Assembly (NCBI RefSeq): GCF_030700245.1
Contig: NZ_JAUYZI010000012.1
Coordinates: 62,001-126,000 of the forward strand
Reading direction: 5' to 3'
From: Methylobacterium amylolyticum
GTDB taxonomy: Bacteria > Pseudomonadota > Alphaproteobacteria > Rhizobiales > Beijerinckiaceae
Length of the DNA stretch: 64,000 bases
The notes beneath the pieces were generated by a model that saw only the letters and a program-made list of their open reading frames with translations, ran no database searches and was not told where the DNA came from. The stretch's first letter is position 1. Each line of letters opens with the position of its first letter. Both the position numbers and the translations under genes were made by a program. Shown here piece by piece: positions 19,427 to 28,908 of the stretch.

Positions 19427-21295
19427 ATGCACGCGGGGACGCATGCGGGCACGGGGTCGGACGAGGGAGGACGCGAACCGGGCAGCGCGATGCCGACAGG
19501 GGGGCCCCGCCCGGCCGCGATGGGCCCGGGCAGACGCAGGCTCGCCGACTACACCGCCGACCGGCGGGTTCTCCGGCTGGCGGCGATGGCGCTCGTGACC
19601 GGGACGGTGGCCACCGGCGCGGCCTGGGTGCTGCTCGGCCTGATCGCGCTCGTGACCAACCTCGCGTGGTTCGGCCGGATCGACGCCACCCCCGTGTCGC
19701 TGGCCGATGCGGCGCGCACGCCGTGGATGGTGGCGGTCCCGGTGATCGGGTCCGTGATCGTCGGCCTGATGGCGCGGTTCGGCTCGGAGAAGATCCGCGG
19801 CCACGGCATCCCGGAGGCGATGGAGGCGATCCTGATCGGCGGCAGCCGCATGTCGCCGAAGGTGGCGGTGCTGAAACCGGTCTCCTCGGCGATCTCGATC
19901 GGCACCGGCGGCCCGTTCGGCGCGGAGGGTCCGATCATCGTCACCGGCGGCGCCCTGGGCTCCCTGTTCGCCCAGTTCTTCCATCTCAGCGCGGCCGAGC
20001 GGAAGACGCTGCTGGTGGCGGGCGCAGCCGCGGGCATGACCGCGATCTTCGGGACCCCCGTCGCCGCCGTGCTGCTGGCGCTGGAGGTGCTGCTGTTCGA
20101 GTGGCGGCCGCGCAGTCTGATCCCGGTGGCGGTCGCCGCCGTCACCGCCGCGTGCTGGCGCCCGCTGGTCTTCGGGGGCGGCCCCCTGTTCCCCTTCGCC
20201 GCCAACCCGGCGATCACCGGCGGGACCATCGCCGCCGCGGCGGGCGTCGGCCTGCTGTGCGGCCTGCTGTCCGGCGCGCTGACCTGGGCGCTCTACGCCC
20301 TAGAGGACGGGTTCGCGCGGCTGCCGATCCACTGGATGTGGTGGCCGGCGCTCGGCGGCCTCGTCGTCGGCCTCGGCGGCCTGATCGAGCCGCGGGCGCT
20401 CGGCGTCGGCTACGACGTGATCGCCGACCTGCTCACCGGACACCTCGTGGTGACGGCGGTGCTGCTGATCCTCGCGGTGAAGGCGGCGATCTGGCTGGTG
20501 GCCCTGTCCTCCGGCACCTCGGGCGGCGTGCTCGCCCCGCTCCTGATCATCGGCGGCGCCGCCGGCTGGGTCCTGGGCCACGCGCTGCCGGGCGATCCGG
20601 GCTTCTGGGCCCTCGTCGGCATGGCCGCGATGCTCGGCGGCACGCTGCCGGCGCCGCTGACCGGGGCGCTGTTCGCCGTCGAGGTGACCGGCGACTTCGC
20701 CGCCCTGGTCCCGGTCCTGGCGGCGACGGTGGCCGCCTACGCGGTGACGGTGCTGCTCCTCAAGCGCTCGATCCTCACGGAGAAGATCGCCCGGCGCGGG
20801 CAGCACGTGACCCGGGAATACGGCATCGACCCCTACGACCTCACCCGGGTCGGCGCGGTGATGACCCGCGAGGTCGCGGTGCTGTCCAGCGCGCTGCCGG
20901 CGGGGGAAGCCGCCGCCGCGGTGGAGGTCGGGGCCCACCACGCCTACCCGGTGGTCGACGACGCCCGCCGCCCCCTCGGCTTCGTGACCCGCAACGACGT
21001 GCTGCGCTGGAAGGTGGAGGACGCGGACCCGGACGAGCCGCTGAGCGAGCGCGTCTCCGACGCCTCACTGCCGATCGCCCACCCGGAGGACGTGGTCTCC
21101 CACGCCCTCGACGTGATGCTCGCCACCGGCCTCGGGCGGCTGGCCGTCACCGATCCGGCGACCGGCACCCTGATCGGGCTGCTCACCCGCCGCGACCTGC
21201 TGAAGGTGCGCGCGACGACCGTGCGGGCGGAGGCCGAGCGGCGCGCCTACTTCGCGCGCCGCCGCGCCGGTCGGGGAACGGCGGGAGCGGGGTGA
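19427..21295 (+). CDS. ClC-family chloride channel/transporter with CBS pair
   Basis: 622-residue membrane protein. The ClC core (about residues 45-450) has GHGIPEAMEAI (variant of GSGIP), GTGGPFGAEGPII with the gating glutamate present, and SSGTSGGVLAPLL. Two cytosolic CBS motifs follow at about 475-600 (VMTREVAVLSS, SDASLPIAHPEDVVS and LLTRRDLLKVR), probably sensing nucleotides. The ATG at 19427 follows GGGAGAGG. Whether it is a channel or a Cl-/H+ exchanger cannot be read by eye. It is divergent from the MarR gene that probably regulates it. Confidence 0.95.
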   Translation: MHAGTHAGTGSDEGGREPGSAMPTGGPRPAAMGPGRRRLADYTADRRVLRLAAMALVTGTVATGAAWVLLGLIALVTNLAWFGRIDATPVSLADAARTPWMVAVPVIGSVIVGLMARFGSEKIRGHGIPEAMEAILIGGSRMSPKVAVLKPVSSAISIGTGGPFGAEGPIIVTGGALGSLFAQFFHLSAAERKTLLVAGAAAGMTAIFGTPVAAVLLALEVLLFEWRPRSLIPVAVAAVTAACWRPLVFGGGPLFPFAANPAITGGTIAAAAGVGLLCGLLSGALTWALYALEDGFARLPIHWMWWPALGGLVVGLGGLIEPRALGVGYDVIADLLTGHLVVTAVLLILAVKAAIWLVALSSGTSGGVLAPLLIIGGAAGWVLGHALPGDPGFWALVGMAAMLGGTLPAPLTGALFAVEVTGDFAALVPVLAATVAAYAVTVLLLKRSILTEKIARRGQHVTREYGIDPYDLTRVGAVMTREVAVLSSALPAGEAAAAVEVGAHHAYPVVDDARRPLGFVTRNDVLRWKVEDADPDEPLSERVSDASLPIAHPEDVVSHALDVMLATGLGRLAVTDPATGTLIGLLTRRDLLKVRATTVRAEAERRAYFARRRAGRGTAGAG

Positions 21296-21348
21296 GGGTC
21301 CCGCGCGAAGCCGTGGATGCGTCCGCCGGGCGCTTGAGGAGACGCGCG

Positions 21349-21372
21349 CGGCCGGCCTAAGAACGCCGGCCG
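21349..21372 (+). terminator. Hairpin downstream of the ClC gene
   Basis: CGGCCGGC and its perfect complement flank an 8-nt loop, about 54 nt past the ClC stop, followed by TTCCCC. A transcription terminator is plausible, though the T tract is short. Confidence 0.4.
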
Positions 21373-21407
21373 TTCCCCGCCGGTCGCGGGGCACCGGGAG
21401 CCGTTCC

Positions 21408-21424
21408 CGATCGCGTTGCGATCG
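21408..21424. promoter_or_regulatory. Inverted repeat upstream of the yhaO/yhaN-like operon
   Basis: CGATCGC-GTT-GCGATCG is a perfect 7-bp inverted repeat, 49 nt before the ATG of the nuclease gene. It may be an operator. It does not match the GTTC-N7-GTTC LexA box of alphaproteobacteria. Confidence 0.4.
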
Positions 21425-21473
21425 TGCCCGGCTCCAGGCCTTTGTCGTGACGCGCTCTCTCGCACCGAGCCGG

Positions 21474-22724
21474 ATGTCGAACCCGCAGCAGAGCTTCAGC
21501 TTCGTCCACGCCGCGGACCTGCATCTGGGCAGCCCACTGACGGGGCTCGGCAGCCGCGATCCGGAGCTGGCCCGGCGGCTCGCCGCGGCCGGCCGGCAGG
21601 CGTTCGAGGATCTGGTGAGCCTCGCGGTCGAGCGCGCCGTCGCCTTCGTCGTGGTCGCCGGCGACATCTACGACGGCGACTGGACCGACAACACGATCGG
21701 CCTGTTCTTCGCCCGCCAGGTCGCCCGCCTCGACCGGGCCGGGATCCCCACGATCATGGTGCGCGGCAACCACGACGCCGAGAGCGTCATCACCCGCTCG
21801 ATCACCCTGCCGCCCTCGGTGCACGTCTTCCCCGCCGCGCGGGCGTCCACGCACCGGCTGGAGGCGTGCCGCGTCGCCCTGCACGGGCGCAGCTTCGGAT
21901 CCCGGGCGGTGGAGGAGAACCTGTCGCTCAGCTACCCGGCCGCCGTGCCGGGCTGGTTCAACCTCGGCGTCCTGCACACCTCCTGCACGGGCCACGCGGC
22001 GCACGAGACCTACGCCCCCTGCTCGGTCGCCGACCTGCGGGCGCGGGGCTACGCGTACTGGGCGCTCGGCCACGTCCACGACTACGCCGAACTGTCCCGG
22101 GACCCGTGGATCGTCTTCCCCGGCAACCTCCAGGGCCGCAGCGTCCGCGAATGCGGGCCCCGGGGCGCGGTGCTCGTCACGGTCGCGGACGGGCGGGTGG
22201 CCGAGGTGCACCGCCTCGTCCTCGACCGCGCCCGGTTCCACCGGCTCGACGTCGACTGCGCCGAGGTCGGGGACGAGCGCGCCGCGCTCGACGCGGTCGA
22301 GGCGGCGTTGCGGCCGCTGGCCGAGACCGCTTCGGGCCGTCTCGTGCTGGTCCGCGTGCACCTCACCGGCACGAGCCCGGCCCACGACCGGCTCTGCGCC
22401 GACCGCGAAGGTCTGTCCGCCGAGATCCAGGCGGCCGCCCACCGGGTCCACGAGGACATCTGGCTGGAGCGGCTGAAGATCGAGACCCGGCGCCCGCCGG
22501 CCGCGATCCCGGCGACCGCCGCGGCGATCGACCCGGCCGCGCTGCTCGCCGACATCGACCGCGATCCCGAGTTCGCCGCCCGCGCCCGCGCGGCGCTCGC
22601 CGAGATCGGCCAGAAGATGCCGGCGCTGCCGGGCGAGGAGATCGACCTCGGGGCCGAGTTCGACACCCTGTGCGCCGAGGCCGAGGCGCTGATCCTCGGC
22701 CGCCTCTCCGGCCGGCGCTGCTGA
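21474..22724 (+). CDS. SbcD-like metallophosphoesterase (YhaO type)
   Basis: 416-residue calcineurin-like nuclease subunit. The metal-binding motifs are in order: HAADLHLGSPL, VVAGDIYDGDW, MVRGNHDAES and YWALGHVHDY. The C-terminal part contains RARAALAEIGQKMPALPGEE. Partner of the SMC-like ATPase encoded 2 nt downstream; such pairs process DNA ends (Mre11-Rad50, SbcDC) and the YhaO/YhaN branch is poorly studied. The ATG at 21474 is preferred over a GTG 27 nt upstream because the fold starts soon after it. Confidence 0.88.
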   Translation: MSNPQQSFSFVHAADLHLGSPLTGLGSRDPELARRLAAAGRQAFEDLVSLAVERAVAFVVVAGDIYDGDWTDNTIGLFFARQVARLDRAGIPTIMVRGNHDAESVITRSITLPPSVHVFPAARASTHRLEACRVALHGRSFGSRAVEENLSLSYPAAVPGWFNLGVLHTSCTGHAAHETYAPCSVADLRARGYAYWALGHVHDYAELSRDPWIVFPGNLQGRSVRECGPRGAVLVTVADGRVAEVHRLVLDRARFHRLDVDCAEVGDERAALDAVEAALRPLAETASGRLVLVRVHLTGTSPAHDRLCADREGLSAEIQAAAHRVHEDIWLERLKIETRRPPAAIPATAAAIDPAALLADIDRDPEFAARARAALAEIGQKMPALPGEEIDLGAEFDTLCAEAEALILGRLSGRRC

Positions 22725-22726
22725 CG

Positions 22727-25700
22727 ATGCGCCTCCTCAGCCTCGCCCTGGAGCGCTACGGCGCCTTCACCGACCGCGCGGTGCGCTTCCGCGAGGACGC
22801 GCGGCTGCACGTGGTGCTCGGCGCCAACGAGGCCGGCAAGAGCACGGCGCTCGCCGCGGTCACCGACCTGCTGTTCGGCATCGAGGAGCGCACCCGCTAC
22901 GCCTTCCACCACGAGATGCCGCAGCTCCGCCTCGGCGCCGAGATCGCCGCCGCCGACGGGCGCCGCCTCGCCTTCCGCCGCCGCAAGGGCCGCGGGCGCA
23001 CGCTGATCGACGCCGCCGAGACGGCGCTGCCCGACGACGCGCTCGCCCCGTTCCTCGGCGGCATCTCCCGCACCGTGTTCTGCCGCGCCTTCGGCCTCGA
23101 CGCGGCGGCTCTCCGGGCGGGGGGCCGCGAGATGGTCGACGTCGAGGGCGAGGTCGGCGCCAGCCTGTTCGCGGCGGGCTCGGGCCTGCGCGGGCTGACC
23201 GACCTCCAAGAGGATCTCGACCGCGAGGCGGACGGCATCTACGCGCCGCGCCGGGCCGGGCACCGGGTGTTCTATCAGGCGCTCGACCGCTACGACGGGG
23301 CCCGCAAGGCGATCCGCGAGACCGGCCTGCGCGCCGGGGACTGGCGGGCGCTCAACGACGAGATCGCGGAGGCCGCGGGCCAACTCGACGCGGTCGGCGC
23401 CGAGCGGGTCCGGCTCGCCACGGAGCGGGCCCGCCTGGAGCGGCTGAAGCGGGCGGCGCCGCTGCTCGCCGGGATCGACGCCCTGGAGGCGCGGCTGGCG
23501 GAGGAGGCCGGGCTGGTCGAGGCCGACGCGGCCTGGATCGAGCGGCTCGGGGCGGCGCTGGAGGGCTGCCGCACCGCCGGGGCCGAGGCCGCGCGCGCGG
23601 ACGCCGCCCGCACCCGGTCGCGGGCCGAGGCCGAGGCGGTACCCGTCGATGCCGCCCTGACCGCGCGGGCGGAGGAGATCCTGGAGGCGTTCCGCGGCAT
23701 CGACCGCTTCGACAAGGACGGGATCGACCTGCCGCGGGTGGGCGCCGAGGCCGACCGGCTCGCCGCGGACCTCGACCGGCTGCGCGCGCGCGTCGGCGTC
23801 CCCGATTTCGCCGCCCTGTCGTCGGCCCAGCCCTCGGATGCGGCCCGTGCCCGGATCGAGCGCCTGCTCCGTGAAGCGCGTTCCCTCGACGCGGCCGAGG
23901 CGCAGCTCGCCCGCGACCGCGACGCGGCGCGCGCCGAGCACGACCGGCTTGCCGCCGCGGTCGAGGCGGCGGGCGCCGTCGTCGACCCGGCCCCCTTGCG
24001 CGAGATGCTCCGGCCCTTCGCGCGCCTGCGCGAGGTGATCGCCCGGCACGCCGACCTCGACGGGGCGATCCGGCACGAGACCCTGGTCCTGCGCAACGCC
24101 GCCGGGCGGCTGTCGCCGACGGTCGCCGACACGGCCGCGCTCGCCCGCGCCCCCCTGCCCTCGGCGGAGGCCATCGGCCGGTTCCGCGCCCTCCTCGACG
24201 CCGCGGAGCGCGAGCGCGACCGGCTGGCCGACCGGTGCGAGGCCGCGACCGCCCGCGTGGCCGAGATCGCCGCGCGCCTGCGCGAGCGGGAAGCCGGACG
24301 GCCGGTGGCGACGCGCGAGCGCCTCGACGCCCTGCGCGCCGCCCGCGAGGACGCCTTCGCCCCCCTGCGCGACGCCCTCGCCGCCGGAACCGGCGCGAGC
24401 GCCGCCGCCGTCGCCGCGTTCGAGCGCGCCGCTCTCTCCGCCGACGCGCTGGCCGACGAGCGCGCCGCCGACGCCGCCCGGGTCGCCGAGCAGGCCGCCG
24501 ATGCCGGCCGCCTCGCGGCGGCCCGGGCCGAGGCCGAGGCCGCCGGGACCGCGCTCGCCGAGGCGGCGGGTCGGCTCGCCGAGGGCGAGGCGGCGTGGCG
24601 CGAGGCCTGGGCGGCGGCGGGGATCGCGCCGCATCCGCCGGCCGAGATGGCGACGTGGCTCTCCGAGGCCGAGAGCCTGATCGAGACCGAGCAGGAGATC
24701 GCCCGCCGCCGGATCGAGGGGGATCGCCTCGGCGCAGAGATCACCGCGGCCCGCGCGCCGCTCGCCGGGATCTGCGCCCGGGCCGGGCTCGACGACCTCG
24801 CCGGCCTCGATGTCGGCGCTGTGCTGGCGCGGGCCGAGGAGCGGGTGGCGCTGCTCGGCAGCCGCCGCGAGGCCGGGCTGGAGAGCGCCGGCCTGCTGCG
24901 CGCCGCCGCCGCCGCCTCGCAGCGCCTGGACGCGGCCCTGGCCGAGACGGGCGCGCGCCGCGCCGCGTGGCGGGACGCCTGGGCGGGCGCCGTCGCGGCC
25001 CTCGGCCTCGACGGCGGAGCCGCCCCCGAGGAGGCCGAGGGGGCGCTGGCGGCGTGGCACGACGTGCCGGGCGCGCTCGCCCAGCACGCCGACCTGCACC
25101 GCCGCGTCGCCGGCATCGGCCGCGACCGGGAGGCGTACCGCGCCGCGGTCGCCGCCCTCGTCGGCGCGCTGGCCCCCGATCTCGCCGAGATGCCGCCGAG
25201 CGCCGGGATTCGCACCCTGCACGGCCGCCTCGTCGCCGCGCAGGCCCGGACGGTCCGCCGCGCCGAGCTGGACCGGCGGCGCGAGGAGGCGGAGCGCGCG
25301 GCTGCGGCGGCGGTGCGGGAGCGGGACGCGGCGGGCGAGACCCTGCGCCGGAGCCTCGCCGACGCGGCCCCCGAGCTGGCCGGAGCGCCGCTGGAGACCG
25401 TCGCGGCCCTGCACGGCCGCCTCGGCGCCCGCGCCCGGCTGCGCGACGACCTCGCCCGCCTGCGCGGCGGCCTCGCCGGTGCCGCCGACGGCCTGCCGGA
25501 GGCCGATCTGCGCGCCGGCCTCGCCGACCTGCCCCCCGAGGCGATCGAGGCGGAACTGGCGCGGCTCGCCACCGAGGCCGAGGCGGTGGAGGAGCGCGGC
25601 CGGTTCATCTTCGCCGACCGCGACCGCAACGAGCGCCGCCGCGCCGCGCTCGAAGGCGGCACAGGCGCCGAGCTGGCGCTCGCCGAGCGCAAGGGGGCCG

Positions 25701-26200
25701 AAGCGGACCTGGCGTCCGCAGCGCGCTCATGGGCGGTGCTGCGGCTGGCCGGGCTGATGCTCGGCCACGCGGTCGCCCGCCACCGGGCCGGCCAGCAGGA
25801 CCCGCTGGTCGCCCGGGCCGGCGCGCTGTTCCGGGCGCTCACCGGCGGCGGCTTCGAGGGGCTGGCGCAGAGCTACGACGACGACACGCCGCGGCTCGCC
25901 GGGCGGCGCGCGGGCGGCGGCCTCGTCGGCATCGAGGGCCTGAGCGAGGGCACCCGCGACCAGCTCTACCTCGCCCTGCGGCTAGCCTACCTGGAGGACT
26001 ACGCCGCCCGGGCCGAGCCCGCGCCGTTCATCGGCGACGACCTGTTCTCCACCTTCGACGACGCCCGCACCGGCCACGGGCTCGCGGCGCTCGCCGAGAT
26101 CGGCGGCGCGGTGCAGCCGATCCTGTTCACGCATCACCGCCACGTCGCGGAGATCGCGCGGGATCGCCTGGGCGACGCGGTCGACGTGCTGGAACTGTAG
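22727..26200 (+). CDS. SbcC/Rad50-like ATPase (YhaN type)
   Basis: 1157-residue ABC-type ATPase. The P-loop is GANEAGKST (residues 32-40). Long Arg/Glu/Ala coiled coils fill about 200-1000. The C-terminal half-site has the signature LSEGTRDQLYLALRLAYLED and Walker B FIGDDLFSTFDD. It starts 2 nt after the SbcD-like stop, so the pair is a single operon. The expected product is a DNA-end-processing or repair complex. YhaN members differ from SbcC in lacking a clear CxxC zinc hook, and none is visible here. Gene length is somewhat above typical YhaN. Confidence 0.9.
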   Translation: MRLLSLALERYGAFTDRAVRFREDARLHVVLGANEAGKSTALAAVTDLLFGIEERTRYAFHHEMPQLRLGAEIAAADGRRLAFRRRKGRGRTLIDAAETALPDDALAPFLGGISRTVFCRAFGLDAAALRAGGREMVDVEGEVGASLFAAGSGLRGLTDLQEDLDREADGIYAPRRAGHRVFYQALDRYDGARKAIRETGLRAGDWRALNDEIAEAAGQLDAVGAERVRLATERARLERLKRAAPLLAGIDALEARLAEEAGLVEADAAWIERLGAALEGCRTAGAEAARADAARTRSRAEAEAVPVDAALTARAEEILEAFRGIDRFDKDGIDLPRVGAEADRLAADLDRLRARVGVPDFAALSSAQPSDAARARIERLLREARSLDAAEAQLARDRDAARAEHDRLAAAVEAAGAVVDPAPLREMLRPFARLREVIARHADLDGAIRHETLVLRNAAGRLSPTVADTAALARAPLPSAEAIGRFRALLDAAERERDRLADRCEAATARVAEIAARLREREAGRPVATRERLDALRAAREDAFAPLRDALAAGTGASAAAVAAFERAALSADALADERAADAARVAEQAADAGRLAAARAEAEAAGTALAEAAGRLAEGEAAWREAWAAAGIAPHPPAEMATWLSEAESLIETEQEIARRRIEGDRLGAEITAARAPLAGICARAGLDDLAGLDVGAVLARAEERVALLGSRREAGLESAGLLRAAAAASQRLDAALAETGARRAAWRDAWAGAVAALGLDGGAAPEEAEGALAAWHDVPGALAQHADLHRRVAGIGRDREAYRAAVAALVGALAPDLAEMPPSAGIRTLHGRLVAAQARTVRRAELDRRREEAERAAAAAVRERDAAGETLRRSLADAAPELAGAPLETVAALHGRLGARARLRDDLARLRGGLAGAADGLPEADLRAGLADLPPEAIEAELARLATEAEAVEERGRFIFADRDRNERRRAALEGGTGAELALAERKGAEADLASAARSWAVLRLAGLMLGHAVARHRAGQQDPLVARAGALFRALTGGGFEGLAQSYDDDTPRLAGRRAGGGLVGIEGLSEGTRDQLYLALRLAYLEDYAARAEPAPFIGDDLFSTFDDARTGHGLAALAEIGGAVQPILFTHHRHVAEIARDRLGDAVDVLEL

Positions 26201-26230
26201 CGGCGTGGCAAGTCGAGGATCCGCCCGCGC

Positions 26231-26320
26231 CGTCATTGCGAGCGGAGCGAAGCGATCCAGCAGCGCGACGTCCGGAGAACGCGCGCTGTCCTGGGTCGCG
26301 TCGCTTCGCTCGCGATGACG
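26231..26320. repeat. Palindromic intergenic repeat, family A, copy 1
   Basis: About 90 bp between the yhaN-like and Mo-oxidoreductase genes, whose 3' ends converge here. It begins CGTCATTGCGAGCGGAGCGA and ends in the inverted form TCGCTTCGCTCGCGATGACG. The same design recurs at 39446, 50678 and 63446. REP-like, non-coding, able to form a long imperfect hairpin. Confidence 0.85.
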
Positions 26321-26324
26321 CTCC

Positions 26325-26349
26325 GGGCGGCGGCGCCGTACCGCCGCCC
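26325..26349 (-). terminator. Hairpin downstream of the Mo-oxidoreductase gene
   Basis: GGGCGGCGG and its complement (9 bp, 7-nt loop) lie 8 nt after the stop of the leftward oxidoreductase gene. There is no T tract, so Rho-independent termination is uncertain. Confidence 0.4.
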
Positions 26350-26356
26350 AGGCGCG

Positions 26357-28489
26357 CTACTGCGCCAACCCGACCTGCACGAGGTTGTCGCTGTAGGTCG
26401 GCGAGTGCCCCATGCCGCCGTAGGTCGCGGAGCTGATGACGTTGACCGCCCCATCGCGGTTCAGCGCGTGCCAGTAGCCGAGCGAGGCCACCACCATGCC
26501 CGGCGGCACGTCGTCGGTGACCTTGGCCTGGCCGTGGAAGGTGCCGCGGTCGTTGAACACCTGCACCAGCGCGCCCTCGGTGATCTCCCGCGGCCCCGCA
26601 TCCTGCGGGTTGATCAGGATCGCCTGCCCGCCCTGGGCGCGGATCTTGTGCGCCTCGTTGGCGTATTGCGAGTTCAGGAAGCCGTGGCTCTTCGGGGAGA
26701 CGATGTTGAGCGGGTAGCGCTCGGCCTGGGCCGGGTTGGTCTCGGGCCGCTCGTTGGCCGGCACGTAGCCGGGCAGCGGGTCGAGCGGTTCGCCGCCCTG
26801 CTTGGCCTCGTACATCTGCCGGAACGGCGGGGCCACGAAGTTGCCGGTCGTCAGCGCCGTTTCCGAGTAGAACTCGCACTTGCCCGACGGCGTCGGGAAG
26901 TTGCCCTCCGCGTGGGGCGTGCGCGTCGCCGGATCGCCGAGGTTCAGCCGGTACCAGCCGTGCTCGCGGAAATGGTCCATGGTGATGCCGCCGAGCTTGG
27001 GGCTGTCCCAGTCGAGATACCACTCCATCAACTCGGTCTCGCTCATGGCGAATTGCGGCTCGGTGAAGCCGAAGCGCTGGGCGAGCCGCCGAAACAGCTC
27101 GGCGTTCGACACCGCCTCCCCCGGCGGCTCGATCGCCTTCTGGTTCAGCGTGAAGAAGAAGTGCCCCCACGAGAACATCATGTCGTCGTGCTCGGCCGCC
27201 ATGGTCGCCGGCAGCAGGATGTCGGCGTAGCGGGCGGTGTCGGTGACGAAGTGCTCGCTCACCACCGTGAACAGGTCCTCGCGGGCGAGGCCGCGCTTGA
27301 TCTTGGCCGTCTCGGTCGAGTTCGAGACCGGGTTGGCGTTGTAGACCATCAGCGCGTGGATGCCGGGGTCGATCCCGGCCTCGCCGGTGAGGATCTCGCC
27401 GAGCTTGAGCACGTTCAGCGCCCGCGTCCCCTCGGGGATCAGGTCCGGGCGGCAGACCCGGTCCCAGTGCACCGGGAACTCCCACAGCGGCATCTGGTAG
27501 ACGCCGCCGCCCGGGTCCTTCCACGAGCCGGTGAGCGCGGGCAGCGAGAAGATCGCCCGCAGCGCCTGCGCGCCGCCGGCGCTGCGCTCCACGGCGATGC
27601 CGGGGCGCAGAGCCGCGTTGCGGGTTGTGGCGTACTCGCGCGCCAACCGCCGGATATCGTCGGCGGGGATGCCGCAGATGTCGGCCGCGTATTCCGGGGT
27701 GAAGGGCGCGGCCCGTTCCTTGAGCTGGTCGAAGCCGACGGTGTGGGCGGCGATGTAGGCGTCGTCGGTCAGCCCCTCCGCGATGATGACCTGGATCAGC
27801 GCCATGGCGAGCGCGCCGTCGGTGCCGGGCTTCGGCATCAAGTGCCAGTCGGCCTCTTTGGCGGTGCGCGAGCGGTAGGGGTCGATCACCACCACCTTGG
27901 CGCCGTCGCGCTGGGCCGCCTTCACGATGTGCCAGTGGTGGATGTTGGTCGAGACCGAGTTGCAGCCCCAGATCACGATGTACTTCGATTGCGCGAAGCT
28001 GAGCGGATCGGTGCCGTTGGTCGGACCCACCGTCAGCAGCCACGCCGTGCACGAGCCCGAGCCGCAGAAGGTCTTCTCCGCGACCGTCGCGCCGAGCCGG
28101 TTGAAGAAGGCGTCGCCGACGGTGAGGCCCTGCACCGTGCCCTCGTTGCCGAGGTAGTTGTAGGGCAGGATCGCCTCGGCCCCGTGGGTGTCGACGATCG
28201 CGTTCCAGCGCCGGTGGATCTCGTCGAGAGCGTCGGTCCAGGTGATCCGCTCGAACTGGCCGCTGCCCTTCGGGCCGCTGCGCCGCATCGGGTAGAGGAT
28301 GCGGTCGGGATTGTAGTGGTGCTTGTCGAAGTCCTTGAGCTTGCCGCAGAGCGCCCCCCGGGTCATCGGGTGATCGGGATTGCCGCGCACCTCGGTCAGC
28401 CGCCCCGCCTCGACGGTGTAGAGCATCGAGCATGTGTCAGGGCAGTCGTGCGGGCAGGCGCCGAGCGTGGTTGTCACTTCTTGCAGCAT
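26357..28489 (-). CDS. Molybdopterin-dependent oxidoreductase, formate-dehydrogenase-like
   Basis: 710-residue member of the DMSO-reductase superfamily. The N-terminus binds a [4Fe-4S] cluster through Cys12, Cys16, Cys20 and Cys48. A CGSGSC motif (Cys142/Cys147) lies where a Mo ligand residue is expected, but which residue binds Mo cannot be settled by eye. Pterin-binding features include WGCNSVSTN, VVIDPYRSRTAKEADWHL and a C-terminal molydopterin dinucleotide-binding domain (VSPKSHGFLNSQYAN). No signal peptide or Tat motif is present, so the enzyme is cytosolic. No FeS, cytochrome or accessory chaperone gene is beside it. Formate is a reasonable guess for a methylotroph; the real substrate and electron acceptor are unknown. 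GAGGAGAGGG precedes the ATG. Confidence 0.9.
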   Translation of the reverse strand: MLQEVTTTLGACPHDCPDTCSMLYTVEAGRLTEVRGNPDHPMTRGALCGKLKDFDKHHYNPDRILYPMRRSGPKGSGQFERITWTDALDEIHRRWNAIVDTHGAEAILPYNYLGNEGTVQGLTVGDAFFNRLGATVAEKTFCGSGSCTAWLLTVGPTNGTDPLSFAQSKYIVIWGCNSVSTNIHHWHIVKAAQRDGAKVVVIDPYRSRTAKEADWHLMPKPGTDGALAMALIQVIIAEGLTDDAYIAAHTVGFDQLKERAAPFTPEYAADICGIPADDIRRLAREYATTRNAALRPGIAVERSAGGAQALRAIFSLPALTGSWKDPGGGVYQMPLWEFPVHWDRVCRPDLIPEGTRALNVLKLGEILTGEAGIDPGIHALMVYNANPVSNSTETAKIKRGLAREDLFTVVSEHFVTDTARYADILLPATMAAEHDDMMFSWGHFFFTLNQKAIEPPGEAVSNAELFRRLAQRFGFTEPQFAMSETELMEWYLDWDSPKLGGITMDHFREHGWYRLNLGDPATRTPHAEGNFPTPSGKCEFYSETALTTGNFVAPPFRQMYEAKQGGEPLDPLPGYVPANERPETNPAQAERYPLNIVSPKSHGFLNSQYANEAHKIRAQGGQAILINPQDAGPREITEGALVQVFNDRGTFHGQAKVTDDVPPGMVVASLGYWHALNRDGAVNVISSATYGGMGHSPTYSDNLVQVGLAQ

Positions 28490-28908
28490 ATCCCTCTCCT
28501 CGTTGTTCTATTTCTTGTTTCTTATTCTTTTTCTAAATTCGAAGGCGTACGCGGGTACGCCGCATGGCGCCTCGGCGGGCGATTACGGCTTCAGGTTCCG
28601 GGGCGGCGGGGCGTGGAAAAGGCGAGCGGAAGCGTGCGCGGGCCGGAGACCGCGGACGCGCCGGGACGCCGTACGCATCCGAGCATCCACGACATCAAGG
28701 GCCGGGTCGTCGAGGCGGCGCCCCGGCGGAGCGGCCCGCTGCTGCGCGTCGTCGAGGCGGCAGGATAAGCCATCCGGGCGATCGATACCCCGCAGAACCA
28801 CGCGGCTCAGCATGCACGATCCGAACTATCCTGCAAGCAGCGCTTCCGCGCAGGCCCACCGTACAACTGGGGGTGACCGGACCTCCTCCCGCCACCCCCA
28901 GCGGTCGG
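28490..28908. other. Intergenic region upstream of the Mo-oxidoreductase
   Basis: 419 bp. Next to the oxidoreductase start (about 28497-28545) lies an unusually A+T-rich, pyrimidine-biased tract (runs of TTTC and TTCT on the plus strand), very unlike the GC-rich surroundings. It probably contains the promoter. The remainder has only shadow frames, and no protein family or RNA was recognised. Confidence 0.5.

Noticed and set aside
22082..25414. 1110-codon frame opposite the yhaO/yhaN-like genes
   Set aside because: Mirror of coiled-coil coding DNA with GC-rich codons; no ribosome site.
24235..26436. 733-codon frame overlapping yhaN in another frame
   Set aside because: Arg/Pro/Gly-only composition is typical of an out-of-frame reading.
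28583..28813. 76-codon frame in the Mo-oxidoreductase upstream region
   Set aside because: No ribosome site and a composition typical of shadow frames.
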